A stretch of 55,863 nucleotides of DNA from Fimenecus sp051881395 (GCA_051881395.1 JBJEPU010000074.1:1-55863), one strand, 5' to 3'. Positions 27,869 to 36,304 are shown, counted from the stretch's first letter. Notes: generated by a model not told the origin, from the letters alone. Translations and numbers: made by a program.

Positions 27869-28485
27869 AAATTCACCTCATCTGCTTGCTCTGTCGGTTC
27901 TTCGGACGCACCTTCCACAACGCCCGCGCCGGTCAGTACATTTTTCACGGTGCCGAACAAACACTTCAAATCCATTTTCAAGCCGCATTTTTGGACATAC
28001 TCGCCGTCAAGCGCGGCTTTTTCGGCAATCGGCAGTTCATCGCGCCCGTTAATCTGCGCCCAGCCGGTAAGTCCGGGGCGTATATCGTTCGCGCCGTACT
28101 TGTCGCGTTCTTCAATCAAGTCGTATTGATTCCAAAGCGCCGGTCGCGGTCCGATAACAGACATTTGCCCTGCTAAAATATTGAATAACTGCGGCAGTTC
28201 GTCCAAACTGGTCTTTCGTAAGAATTTGCCAATACCGGTTATGTACCGATCGGGATTTTCCAACATATGTGTCGGGCAATCTTTCGGGGTATCCGTCCGC
28301 ATCGTGCGGAATTTCCAAATCATAAAGTGGTTTTTTCCCCTGCCCACCCGCTTCTGCTTAAACAGCACGGGGCCTTTTGAGGTTGCCTTAATCAGAATTG
28401 CCAACACCAATAGCAACGGGGACAGCAACACAATTGCCGCAAAAGAGGAAAAAATATCAAATAAGCGCTTAAAGCCGGTATACAC
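27865..28485 (-). CDS. Initiating undecaprenyl-phosphate phosphoglycosyl transferase (PglC-like)
   Basis: 206 residues, the short monotopic form. One N-terminal membrane segment (about 12-35) is followed by PVLFKQKRVGRG, WKFRTMRTD, RKTSLDELPQLFNIL (catalytic Asp-Glu) and VIGPRPALW, then RPGLTGWAQINGRD. The enzyme transfers a phospho-sugar from a UDP-sugar to undecaprenyl phosphate and so starts each repeat unit. It is the first gene of the 24-gene operon and the only initiator seen. The start codon is GTG, with an AGGGAGAAAGGG ribosome site; a strong promoter lies 47 bases upstream. Confidence 0.95.
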   Translation of the reverse strand: MYTGFKRLFDIFSSFAAIVLLSPLLLVLAILIKATSKGPVLFKQKRVGRGKNHFMIWKFRTMRTDTPKDCPTHMLENPDRYITGIGKFLRKTSLDELPQLFNILAGQMSVIGPRPALWNQYDLIEERDKYGANDIRPGLTGWAQINGRDELPIAEKAALDGEYVQKCGLKMDLKCLFGTVKNVLTGAGVVEGASEEPTEQADEVNL

Positions 28486-28531
28486 GCGCCCTTTCTCCCT
28501 TCTTATAATAGTACATATATATACAGATTAT

Positions 28532-28560
28532 AGTATACTTTTTTATATGCGGAAAGTCAA
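28532..28560 (-). promoter_or_regulatory. Promoter of the polysaccharide operon
   Basis: Reading leftwards: TTGACT (28555-28560), a 17-bp AT-rich spacer, TATACT (28532-28537). The leader to the first start codon would be about 40 bases. No other convincing promoter was seen inside the operon, and no operator is obvious. Confidence 0.88.
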
Positions 28561-28615
28561 CCGAAATCGGTTTTTTTCGTGAGAATAGCAGGTGGAAATT
28601 TTAGGGATATTGCAT

Positions 28616-28646
28616 AAAGGGACGGCAGTGCATCTGCCGTCCCTTT
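28616..28646 (-). terminator. Terminator after the lysis cassette
   Basis: A 13-bp perfect stem (AAAGGGACGGCAG / CTGCCGTCCCTTT) with a 5-base loop lies 17 bases past the holin stop. The T-run on the minus strand is short (it is mostly within the stem). It separates the cassette from the polysaccharide promoter. Confidence 0.7.
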
Positions 28647-28662
28647 TCCCGTTTGCAAAAGG

Positions 28663-28914
28663 CTATTCTTCCTTTTTCATTTGCTTAACAATCTGATTGC
28701 CGTATACAGCCGCACCTGTAACCAGCACTCCCTGTACGACGGCGTCCGCGGATAAGCCCGCAAGTGCCAGCGTACCCGCCACACCGAATACCAGCAAAAT
28801 CAGCGGAATAAATTTATCGGGAATTTTTTCAAATCCCTTTAAAATCATACCGAGGATGTTTAAAGCCGGAATTAAAATCAGTGCGTTTTGTGTAATATAC
28901 TGCAAAAAATCCAT
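28663..28914 (-). CDS. Phage holin, Hol44-like
   Basis: 83 residues with three hydrophobic segments, a glycine-rich centre and the AVVQGVLVTGAAVYGNQIVKQ ending that is typical of the Hol44 (holin superfamily V) proteins of Gram-positive phages. It ends in a lysine/glutamate tail (MKKEE). Holins open the membrane at a set time so that the endolysin can reach the wall. AGGAGG lies 5 bases before the ATG, which follows the XhlA stop by one base. Last gene of the cassette. Confidence 0.88.
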   Translation of the reverse strand: MDFLQYITQNALILIPALNILGMILKGFEKIPDKFIPLILLVFGVAGTLALAGLSADAVVQGVLVTGAAVYGNQIVKQMKKEE

Positions 28915-28915
28915 T

Positions 28916-29191
28916 TCAGCCTCCTGTTTTCAAAAGCATCCAAATTGCGGTGCCAAGCGCCGTGCCGAATGCGGTTATCACAGCGATAATCAGTTTATCC
29001 CACAACCGAGCAGGACGCGTGCTGACTGCTTTAATGCTTTCTTTGAGCTCGCCCAAGGTGACGAGCATACTGTCGAGTTTTGTGTTCAGTTCGGCACTTG
29101 TCACAGCAAATCCGTTCACTTTGGAATATAGGTGTTTTACATCTGCTTCCAATGTTACAATTCTGTGTTCATACAAATCCTTTTCGGGCAT
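28916..29191 (-). CDS. xhlA: XhlA-like lysis accessory protein
   Basis: 91 residues. An N-terminal coiled-coil-like segment (about 8-60; RIVTLEADVKHLYSKVN) is followed by one C-terminal membrane helix (about 65-88). This layout and the LWDKLIIAVITA segment match XhlA of the defective Bacillus phage PBSX, which works together with a holin in host lysis. GAGGTGA lies 4 bases before the ATG. It lies between the endolysin and holin genes with almost no spacing. Confidence 0.87.
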   Translation of the reverse strand: MPEKDLYEHRIVTLEADVKHLYSKVNGFAVTSAELNTKLDSMLVTLGELKESIKAVSTRPARLWDKLIIAVITAFGTALGTAIWMLLKTGG

Positions 29192-29195
29192 ACGC

Positions 29196-30077
29196 TCACC
29201 TCAAATCGGCTTTGTTGACATAGCCTGTGACATTTGCGGAAATCGGTGTTTTGCCTGCACGCTCGGGCGATGAAGTAATGCGGTATCTTCCGTTTATTTC
29301 CTTACCGTCATAGATATAAAAAGTACCCGATTTTCTTGCCGCCACCGTTTTTGCGGTCGCGGAAACATACAGCGGCGTGTTGCTGAGCGTCACCATCATT
29401 TTCGGGGTGAACGCTGGTGCGGGTGCAGTCGGCACAGAGGGTTTTTCCGTTTTGCGGTATCCGTTCAGACCGTTATTACGCATAATTTTCGGATAGTCCT
29501 TATAAGCGCAGTCTAAATCCACATTGCCTTTGATGCCGTTCACCTGCCCGCCGGAGGTGTATTGCCAAATCCCGTATGCGCGTTTACAGGTTGTTTCCTT
29601 TGCCCAATGTGCAAGCCAAATATCGTATTTTTCAAAGATATCCTCCCGCAGCTTGGTATTCAGCCACGCAAGGTTCATATAAACACTGACATAATAGCCG
29701 GCTTTCTCAAGTGTTTCACAAAATGCGGTAACGATTTCAGAAATTTCGTCTTTTGACAAATCCTTTTGGCTGTCGTCCTCTACATCATAACAAATCGGGA
29801 AATCAAAGACTTTTCCCTTGATAAGAGACAGGCAATATTCGGCTTCTGCCCTTGCCTGTTCCGCGTTTTTAGCGTAACTGTAATGATAGGCGCCGACAAA
29901 AAGCCCTGCCGCTTTTGCCTTGTGATAGTTTTGCGCAAAAGTTTTGTCTGTCTGTCCGGCAAATCTGCCGTACCCTGCACGCAGTATTGCAAACTGCACA
30001 CCGGACGCCTTTACCTTTTGCCAGTCTATATCGCCCTGCCATTTTGACACATCAATGCCATCATAAAGTTTTTCCAA
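29196..30077 (-). CDS. GH25 lysozyme-type endolysin
   Basis: 293 residues. Residues 1 to about 195 are a GH25 muramidase: DGIDVSKWQGDIDW, FAILRAGYG, FVGAYHYSYA, ICYDVEDD (catalytic Asp/Glu) and IWQYTSGG are all present. A proline/alanine linker (about 210-225) leads to a C-terminal SH3-like wall-binding region. No signal peptide is present, so release depends on the holin. The start is TTG at 30077; GGGAGG, part of the last codons of the preceding gene, is 8 bases upstream and the domain begins immediately after. Confidence 0.93.
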   Translation of the reverse strand: MEKLYDGIDVSKWQGDIDWQKVKASGVQFAILRAGYGRFAGQTDKTFAQNYHKAKAAGLFVGAYHYSYAKNAEQARAEAEYCLSLIKGKVFDFPICYDVEDDSQKDLSKDEISEIVTAFCETLEKAGYYVSVYMNLAWLNTKLREDIFEKYDIWLAHWAKETTCKRAYGIWQYTSGGQVNGIKGNVDLDCAYKDYPKIMRNNGLNGYRKTEKPSVPTAPAPAFTPKMMVTLSNTPLYVSATAKTVAARKSGTFYIYDGKEINGRYRITSSPERAGKTPISANVTGYVNKADLR

Positions 30078-30078
30078 G

Positions 30079-31734
30079 TTAAATTCCTCCCTGTTCTATT
30101 CTATTCTCCAAAGCCTTTATTCTTGCCTCTAAACCTTGCATTTCGCAAGAAATATCTGCCGCATACCAAACCTGTGCCGTGACCGTATCGTCGGCAATAT
30201 GCAACACACACGACGCATACGGAAATACAAGCGTCTTCGACTGTGCAGTTTCTTCCTCTTGCGGGACGGCAAGGCAGTAAATCACCGTAAACGGCGTGTT
30301 TTCCAGAGACAACTGCTGTAAATAGGCTGCAAACGCCTCGGGTGCCGCCTCTGCATAGACAATAACGGCTTGCTTGTCTGTGCCGAAATAAACACCCACA
30401 ACCGTTTCTCCGTTTTGCGGCAGGGTTTGCTCGTCTGTATTCGCCGAAATCGGGCTTTGCAAAGTCGGTGCAACACTGCAATACCCTACGGTTTCGCCGG
30501 ATTTTTTAGCCTTTCCCTGCGGCAATGGCAAGGTATAAGCATAAACGGTTCTTGCACCAATCCGCACCACAGACGGTTCGACGCCTGCTACTGCGCTCTC
30601 GGTCAGCGACATCGCGGCAGTATACCGATGCGTTTTTCCGTCAACAAAATCAAAATAATCCGCGACGCTTTCGCTGATACCGTAAAGCGGCTCAGAAAAT
30701 GTTTGACTGCACAGCAAAGACCTTGATGTTTCCATCAAGGTTAAGCCCGCCCAGTCATACGACAGGATTTCCGCATAGCGCGCTTGCGAAAGATAAATTC
30801 CCGTACTGCGAATGGAGGCAATCCCGCTCTCATCGGTTGTAAAGCAGATTTCTGTCAGGTTATTGATATCGTTTGTCGGATGGCAGAACAGTACAGAAGT
30901 GCTCCCGTATTCCAAAAAGGAGGTTGCGCGTTTCGATACGCCCGCATACAGTTTTGATAAAACATACTCGGTGTTCGGTTTCAGTTGCAACTGTATGGTT
31001 ACATAGTTTTTTTGCGCTTCGCCGAATGTATTGTAACGCGAACTGTCCAAAAACGGTTCCAACAGATTTTCGCCGAAGGTCAATTTCACTGCGGATACCG
31101 CCGCACCGCCGCGCGGGCGCACCGTAAGGGAGCGCATCTCCCCGCCTGTTCCCGCGCCGACAAGCGTCATACGGGTTGACCCGCTGACGCGATGAAAAAG
31201 CGGCAACCCGTAAAAATCTTCGTTTATTTTTGCGGCGATTTCGGTGCGGTCGGCATCGGTCAAAATATAAGCATCGCCTTTGTCGCCCTTTTCGCCTTTG
31301 AAGGTATTTTGCCGAATTGCCTCTAAAAGTTGGTTGACCGAAAACGCGTGATTTTCGTCAATCAGGCGGTCTGTATTTTCCAAAGCAGAAAAATACAGCC
31401 GCACGGTTTTCGCTTTAATCACCTGCTCGGTTTTGCCGTTATCGGCAATCTGCACGATATTAAACACGCAAAGCGCGGTCATTTGCGAAGTCACTTCCAC
31501 GGGTAAATCAACCATAATTTGATTGTTCTCGTCAGGCGTCAAATATTCTGTGCGTGCCGTGCCCGAAACGGTGACGAATTCCGCATAATACCGATATTCG
31601 GGTAAAATGAGGCTTTCTTCGAGTGTGAACACAAGTGCCGTGGCGTTGTGCTCATACATTTTGCCCGCCTGCAAAGTATCGGTTTGCACTTCGGGTGCGG
31701 CAGTCACCGCAACTTGTAAAATGTTTTGTTTCAT
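30079..31734 (-). CDS. Phage baseplate-upper/tail-fibre-like protein (BppU type)
   Basis: 551 residues. The first 140 residues look like the beta-rich N-terminal domain of BppU-type baseplate proteins (KQNILQVAVTAAPE at the start). Next is a short collagen-like GEKGDKGDA stretch near 148-156, then a helical segment, and about 380 residues of probable beta-rich binding domain. A short coiled coil (MQGLEARIKALENRIEQ) closes the protein. In phages such proteins place or form the receptor-binding tip. The ATG overlaps the regulator stop (ATGA), with GGAGGG 5 bases upstream. No tail or capsid gene is nearby, so its partner is unknown. Confidence 0.75.
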   Translation of the reverse strand: MKQNILQVAVTAAPEVQTDTLQAGKMYEHNATALVFTLEESLILPEYRYYAEFVTVSGTARTEYLTPDENNQIMVDLPVEVTSQMTALCVFNIVQIADNGKTEQVIKAKTVRLYFSALENTDRLIDENHAFSVNQLLEAIRQNTFKGEKGDKGDAYILTDADRTEIAAKINEDFYGLPLFHRVSGSTRMTLVGAGTGGEMRSLTVRPRGGAAVSAVKLTFGENLLEPFLDSSRYNTFGEAQKNYVTIQLQLKPNTEYVLSKLYAGVSKRATSFLEYGSTSVLFCHPTNDINNLTEICFTTDESGIASIRSTGIYLSQARYAEILSYDWAGLTLMETSRSLLCSQTFSEPLYGISESVADYFDFVDGKTHRYTAAMSLTESAVAGVEPSVVRIGARTVYAYTLPLPQGKAKKSGETVGYCSVAPTLQSPISANTDEQTLPQNGETVVGVYFGTDKQAVIVYAEAAPEAFAAYLQQLSLENTPFTVIYCLAVPQEEETAQSKTLVFPYASCVLHIADDTVTAQVWYAADISCEMQGLEARIKALENRIEQGGI

Positions 31735-32141
31735 TGGGTCCCTCCGAATTGTTGTAAAGTTTGATGAAAGGGTTTTGCGGGATTTACAAGGCTGAAATCC
31801 ATTAAAAAGGGATATTGTAAACACGCGCGCAGTTTAGAGTCCGCTTTTTGGGACAGTGTATAGACGCGCTGGCGTGTGATGCCGCAGGTGCGCGCCGCCT
31901 GTGACACGGAAACACCCTCCATAAACAGCAGTTTTGCAATACACCGTTCTTCGGCATTCAGCTCTGTTTCGAGTGCGTGGCGCACCAGCCGCCCCAAGGT
32001 ATCCGTTTTGCGTTGTACCACATATTTCGCCGCCGCGCCGTTCTTAAAATCCGCGGCTGTCAAGGGTTCAAAGCATTCGGACAAATACGCATAGTCCTCC
32101 CCCGACAACAAAATCGGCGTGTCGGGCATTTGCAAATTCAT
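31731..32141 (-). CDS. Sigma-70 region 4-like HTH regulator of the lysis cassette
   Basis: 136 residues from the ATG at 32141 (GGAG 6 bases upstream). Residues about 60-110 form a sigma-70 region 4-like helix-turn-helix: LNAEERCIAKLLFMEGVSVS, then AARTCGITRQRVYTLSQKAD. Region 2, which melts DNA, is not visible, so it is not a full sigma factor. Related short sigma-like proteins (for example Xpf of PBSX) control late phage genes. It is the first gene of the cassette and probably regulates it. Distinguishing activator from repressor is not possible by sequence. Confidence 0.75.
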   Translation of the reverse strand: MNLQMPDTPILLSGEDYAYLSECFEPLTAADFKNGAAAKYVVQRKTDTLGRLVRHALETELNAEERCIAKLLFMEGVSVSQAARTCGITRQRVYTLSQKADSKLRACLQYPFLMDFSLVNPAKPFHQTLQQFGGTQ

Positions 32142-32160
32142 AGCATTCTCCTTTCGTTTG

Positions 32161-32210
32161 TAAAAGAAAACAACACCTATGTGCAGATTTTTCACTGCAA
32201 TAGGTGTTGT
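32161..32210 (-). terminator. Terminator hairpin in the cassette leader, also downstream of clpC
   Basis: A 16-bp stem with one bulged base (ACAACACCTATTGCAG / CTGCA-C-ATAGGTGTTGT) has an 8-base loop and is followed by TTTCTTTT on the minus strand. It lies 85 bases past the clpC stop and 24 bases after the start of the SOS-type promoter's transcript. It is the only terminator between clpC and the cassette. Confidence 0.8.
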
Positions 32211-32213
32211 AAT

Positions 32214-32227
32214 CGAACATTCGTTCG
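32214..32227. promoter_or_regulatory. LexA (DinR)-type SOS operator
   Basis: CGAACGAATGTTCG on the minus strand: perfect 5-bp inverted arms with four bases between. It matches the Bacillus-type LexA consensus CGAAC-RNRY-GTTYC at all but the last base. It starts 13 bases after the -10 element, so bound LexA would block the promoter at 32241-32268. Confidence 0.85.
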
Positions 32228-32240
32228 CCTTGCACTATTT

Positions 32241-32268
32241 ATTATAGGGATTTTTTAGATTCTGTCAA
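32241..32268 (-). promoter_or_regulatory. Consensus sigma-A promoter of the lysis cassette
   Basis: Perfect TTGACA (32263-32268) and TATAAT (32241-32246) with a 16-bp spacer. Such a strong promoter upstream of lysis genes needs tight control, which the adjoining LexA-type operator would supply. Confidence 0.92.
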
Positions 32269-32294
32269 GAGGAAAAATCCGATTTGTGCAAAAC

Positions 32295-34760
32295 TTATTC
32301 GGTTGTTTCACTTACAGGTTCGGCAGAGATTTCACGAAACACGAATGTGTCGCCGTCCACGGTGCAAAGGTAGTGCTTATTCGCCTGCACATTGCCTTTG
32401 AGCATTTCTTCGGACAGCGCGTCCTCAATTTTGCTTTGAATGGCGCGTTTCAAGGGGCGCGCACCGTAGACCTCATCAAAGCCCGCGTCGGCGATTTTGT
32501 CGACCGCTTCGTCGGAAAAATCAACGGTTATATCGAGCGATGCCGTGCGCTGTTTCAAATTGTCAAGCAGACGTTTCGCGATTTCGCGGATTTCTTGCTT
32601 TTGCAAACGCTTAAACACGATAATGTCATCGACGCGGTTTAAAAACTCGGGACGGAAGGTGTTTTTGAGCTCACCCATGACCGCTTCTTTGATTTTTTCA
32701 TCGTTTTGTTCGCGTTCCTCGGCGCTGTCCGCAAAGCCGAATGCGGCTTGTTTCGCGGTAATCAGTTTTGCACCGACATTGGAAGTCATAATGATAATGC
32801 AGTTTTTGAAGTCCACGCGCCGCCCCTGGCTGTCGGTCAAAATGCCGTCATCGAGAATTTGCAACAGCATATTGAACACATCGGGGTGTGCTTTTTCGAT
32901 TTCATCAAACAGCACCACGGAATAGGGCTTTCTTCTGACCTTTTCCGTCAGTTGCCCGCCCTCGTCATAGCCGACATAACCGGGCGGCGAGCCGACAAGG
33001 CGCGAAACGGTGTGTTTTTCCATATATTCGGACATATCTAAGCGTATCATTGCGTTTTCGTCGCCGAACATTGCGGCGGCAAGCGCTTTGCAAAGCTCGG
33101 TTTTGCCCACACCCGTGGGACCTAAAAAGATGAACGAGCCAATCGGCTTTTTGGGGTCTTTCAAGCCCACTCTGCCGCGGCGAATGGCGCGGGATACGGC
33201 TTTGACGGCTTCCTCCTGCCCGACAATACGGCGGTGCAGTTCCTCCTCCATATGCAACAACCGTTCGCTTTCCTCGGTGGTCAGTTGGGTAATCGGAATT
33301 CCCGTCCACGAGGCGACAATTTCCGCAACCTCGGTTTCGCCGACTTCATCGCGACTGTGCCCCGTTTCTTTCAGCCACGCCTGCTGTTTGTTTTCGAGTT
33401 CCAGCGAAAGCTTGCGTTCTTCGTCCCGCAAGGCGGCGGCGCGTTCGAAGTCTTGCTTGTTGACTGCCGTCTGTTTTTCGGCTTCCAGTTCCTTTTTGCG
33501 CGTTTCCATTTCTTTGATGTCCGGCGGCGCTGTAAAGGTTTGTAGCCTTACGCGCGAAGCCGCTTCGTCTATCAAATCAATTGCCTTATCCGGAAGATAG
33601 CGGTCACCGATATAACGCGCAGACAGTTGTACTGCCGCGGTGATTGCCGCATCGGTAATTTTCACCTTATGGTGCGCCTCGTATTTGTCGCGGATACCTT
33701 TGAGGATTTCGACCGCTTCCTCCTCACTCGGTTCGCCGACGGTTATCGGCTGGAAACGGCGTTCGAGTGCGGCGTCCTTTTCAATGTTTTTGCGGTATTC
33801 TTCAATCGTTGTTGCACCGATAACCTGCAATTCCCCGCGCGCCAAAGAGGGCTTCAAAATATTGGCGGCGTCTACCGCACCCTCGGCACTGCCTGCACCG
33901 ATGAGGGTGTGCACCTCGTCGATAAACAGGATAATATCGTCCGACGCTTTGACTTCGTCAATGACCTTTTTAATGCGTTCCTCGAAGTCACCGCGGTATT
34001 TGGTGCCCGCGACCATACCCGTCAAATCGAGAGAGACAATTTTTTTATCTTTCAGCATTTCGGGCACTTCACCCGAAACGATTTTCAACGCCAACCCCTC
34101 GGCAATCGCGGTTTTGCCCACGCCGGGCTCGCCGATTAAGCAGGGGTTATTTTTGGTGCGGCGGCTCAAAATCTGAATAACGCGTTCAATTTCATTTTGC
34201 CGCCCGATGACGGGGTCGATTTTGCCGTCGCGCGCCAATTTCGTCAAATCGCGCCCGAACTGTGACAGCACCGCATCACCGTTTGCACCGTCGTCTGAGT
34301 CTGCCGCGCCGTTTTGCGGGGCACGCATCATATTTTTGGATAACTCGTTGACAATGTCACTTAGAGACGCACCGAACTGCCGCAGGATTTGTGCCGCCAC
34401 GCAGGATTGCTCGCGCACAATGGCAAGCAAGACATATTCCGTGCCGACCAGCGGCTGTCCCATACCGCGTGCCAAAGACGCGGCGGTTTCAATGATATTT
34501 TTACTGCGCGGGGTGAAATCGTCGGGCACAAGCTCGGTGGGCACACCGACGCCGACAGTCTGTTTGATATAGGTTTCGACTTGGTCGTAGGTGATTTTTT
34601 TATTCGCCAGCACCGCACCCGCAACGGTCGAAGTATCCGACAACAACCCTAAAAGCAGGTGCTCACTGCCGATGTAGGTATGCCCCAAATTTTCCGCCGC
34701 CGATACTGCGGCGTTTAAGGATTTATTGGCTTTTTCCGTAAAGCCCGTGAATTTAAACAT
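32295..34760 (-). CDS. clpC: ClpC AAA+ unfoldase
   Basis: 821 residues, the usual ClpC length. An N-terminal Clp-N double repeat (about 1-145) is followed by AAA domain 1 with GEPGVGKT near 210, a middle domain with a UVR-like FERAAALRDEERK segment near 440, AAA domain 2 with GPTGVGKT near 547, and a C-terminal D2-small domain. It unfolds damaged or arginine-phosphorylated proteins for ClpP. AAGGAGAG precedes the ATG. It is the last gene of the CtsR operon, 33 bases after mcsB. No terminator lies before 32210. Confidence 0.98.
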   Translation of the reverse strand: MFKFTGFTEKANKSLNAAVSAAENLGHTYIGSEHLLLGLLSDTSTVAGAVLANKKITYDQVETYIKQTVGVGVPTELVPDDFTPRSKNIIETAASLARGMGQPLVGTEYVLLAIVREQSCVAAQILRQFGASLSDIVNELSKNMMRAPQNGAADSDDGANGDAVLSQFGRDLTKLARDGKIDPVIGRQNEIERVIQILSRRTKNNPCLIGEPGVGKTAIAEGLALKIVSGEVPEMLKDKKIVSLDLTGMVAGTKYRGDFEERIKKVIDEVKASDDIILFIDEVHTLIGAGSAEGAVDAANILKPSLARGELQVIGATTIEEYRKNIEKDAALERRFQPITVGEPSEEEAVEILKGIRDKYEAHHKVKITDAAITAAVQLSARYIGDRYLPDKAIDLIDEAASRVRLQTFTAPPDIKEMETRKKELEAEKQTAVNKQDFERAAALRDEERKLSLELENKQQAWLKETGHSRDEVGETEVAEIVASWTGIPITQLTTEESERLLHMEEELHRRIVGQEEAVKAVSRAIRRGRVGLKDPKKPIGSFIFLGPTGVGKTELCKALAAAMFGDENAMIRLDMSEYMEKHTVSRLVGSPPGYVGYDEGGQLTEKVRRKPYSVVLFDEIEKAHPDVFNMLLQILDDGILTDSQGRRVDFKNCIIIMTSNVGAKLITAKQAAFGFADSAEEREQNDEKIKEAVMGELKNTFRPEFLNRVDDIIVFKRLQKQEIREIAKRLLDNLKQRTASLDITVDFSDEAVDKIADAGFDEVYGARPLKRAIQSKIEDALSEEMLKGNVQANKHYLCTVDGDTFVFREISAEPVSETTE

Positions 34761-34793
34761 ACAAAATCTCTCCTTTCCACGAGAAAGGCAGAT

Positions 34794-35792
34794 TTACAGT
34801 CTTTCTCGCACAATCTTGGCGCGTTCCATATCGCGTTCGTGCGCGTCTAAGGTTTTGCCCGCCAAGGTATTGATACCCGCCGGCTGTAAGGTGAACATCA
34901 AATCGTTGATGGCGTTCGCATCGACCTGCAAAACGCCGCCGACCGCGCCCATACGCACCTGTGATGCCAGCTGCATAAATTCCTTTGTATTTAAAAGTCT
35001 TGCCGATTTTAAGACACCGTATGCACGGTAAATCATATCCTCGGTTTCGACCGTTTTTAAAAGCTCCGTTCGCGCCGCACGCTCCTGCGCCGCAAGTTGA
35101 AGCACAATGGTTTTTAGGTTTTCGATTGCCGATTTTTCGGAAATGCCCAAGGTCACCTGGTTGCTGATTTGGTACAAATCCCCTAAGGGGGCAGAGCCTT
35201 CGCCGTAGGCGCCGCGAATGGTTAACCCGAGTTTGGAAACGGTTGCCGCCAAAGTACCGACGCGGTTAAGCGCCGTTAATGCGGGCAGGTGCAGCATCAC
35301 CGATGCGCGCATACCCGTACCGAGATTGGTGGGGCATTCCGTTAAGTACCCGAGGTGCTCGTCAAAGGCAAACCGCAGTTTATCATTTATCGCGGTGTCC
35401 AATTTATCCGCCGTATCATACGCTTCCAAAAGGGCAAGACCGGGCTTCATCACCTGTAAGCGGATATGGTCCTCCTCATTGAGCATCACGCTGATTTCTT
35501 CATCATCGGACAATAACAGCGCACGCCCGTCGGCAGAGGACGCAAACTCGGGGCTGATGATATGCCGTTCGGCAAGGGACACAATTTGTGCCTGCGTTAA
35601 GGTTTTCATTTCGATATAGTGCAAGCTTGCGGCGGCGGGAACCGCGTCCCGCACCAACTCGTTGACCGCCACACGGGTTTTTGTATCTAACCGTGCGGGG
35701 AACGGGTAATCCGCTAAGTTACGCGCCAATCGAATGCGCGTGCTGATGACAACATCGCTTTGTTCGCCTTCACCCAAATACCATTTAGCCAT
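34794..35792 (-). CDS. mcsB: McsB protein-arginine kinase
   Basis: 332 residues of the phosphagen-kinase fold. STRIRLARNL (17-26) binds ATP, and ECPTNLGTGMRASVMLHLP (152-170) carries the active-site Cys153. The C-terminal RDMERA (about 320-325) matches the RDxxRA pocket that senses phosphoarginine. McsB phosphorylates arginines to mark proteins for ClpCP and inactivates CtsR. It needs McsA as activator. GGAGGG lies 7 bases before the ATG, and the gene overlaps mcsA by 8 bases. Confidence 0.97.
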   Translation of the reverse strand: MAKWYLGEGEQSDVVISTRIRLARNLADYPFPARLDTKTRVAVNELVRDAVPAAASLHYIEMKTLTQAQIVSLAERHIISPEFASSADGRALLLSDDEEISVMLNEEDHIRLQVMKPGLALLEAYDTADKLDTAINDKLRFAFDEHLGYLTECPTNLGTGMRASVMLHLPALTALNRVGTLAATVSKLGLTIRGAYGEGSAPLGDLYQISNQVTLGISEKSAIENLKTIVLQLAAQERAARTELLKTVETEDMIYRAYGVLKSARLLNTKEFMQLASQVRMGAVGGVLQVDANAINDLMFTLQPAGINTLAGKTLDAHERDMERAKIVRERL

Positions 35793-36291
35793 TTTCCGTG
35801 CCCTCCTGTTCCAATGCTTTAATTTGGTCTCGCAAAGACGCCGCCGTTTCGTAATCCTGCAAATTCACGGCGTTTTGCAACTGCTCACGCAATTCGTCGA
35901 TACGGGAATTTTTCTTTTGTACGGGCGAGCCGTTCGGGATTTTGCCTTCGTGCTGGGTGCGCCCGTGAATCCGTTCCACGGAGGGCATCAGCTTATCGTA
36001 AAAGGTTTCGTAGCAGTCCGCACAGCCGACCTTGCCGCTTTTGACAATATCGTTAAAGGTACAGCCGCATTTTTCACAGCGCAAAACGCTGTTGCTCAAA
36101 CGGCCGACGGCGGCGGGCTCGAAAAAGGAGCTTAACATATCGGAAAAGCCGAAGCCGAAATCCGAAAAGGCATTCGAGTAGCCAAGGGATTTTGCACAGT
36201 CGGCGCAAAGATGCGCTTCGGTGCTTTCGCCGTTGACAATGCGTTTAATATGGGTGGTTGCTTCATGTTTTTTACAGTTTTGACACAGCAT
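35785..36291 (-). CDS. mcsA: McsA activator of McsB
   Basis: 168 residues from the ATG at 36291. Four CxxC zinc motifs are visible at Cys3/6, 29/32, 72/75 and 90/93, and a UVR motif lies near 133-165 (LQDYETAASLRDQIKALEQE). McsA binds and activates McsB and links it to ClpC. AAAGGAGAG lies upstream of the ATG; the frame open further upstream is inside ctsR and is not used. Confidence 0.95.
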   Translation of the reverse strand: MLCQNCKKHEATTHIKRIVNGESTEAHLCADCAKSLGYSNAFSDFGFGFSDMLSSFFEPAAVGRLSNSVLRCEKCGCTFNDIVKSGKVGCADCYETFYDKLMPSVERIHGRTQHEGKIPNGSPVQKKNSRIDELREQLQNAVNLQDYETAASLRDQIKALEQEGTENG

Positions 36292-36304
36292 AACAATCTC
36301 TCCT

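Noticed and set aside
32141..32195. An extended start for the cassette regulator at a GTG at 32195.
   Set aside because: The extra codons lie in the terminator hairpin; the ATG at 32141 has a proper GGAG ribosome site.
28616..32268. The lysis cassette as part of a complete prophage or tailocin.
   Set aside because: No tail tube, sheath, tape measure, capsid, terminase, integrase or attachment site is seen on either side; clpC and the polysaccharide operon flank it directly.
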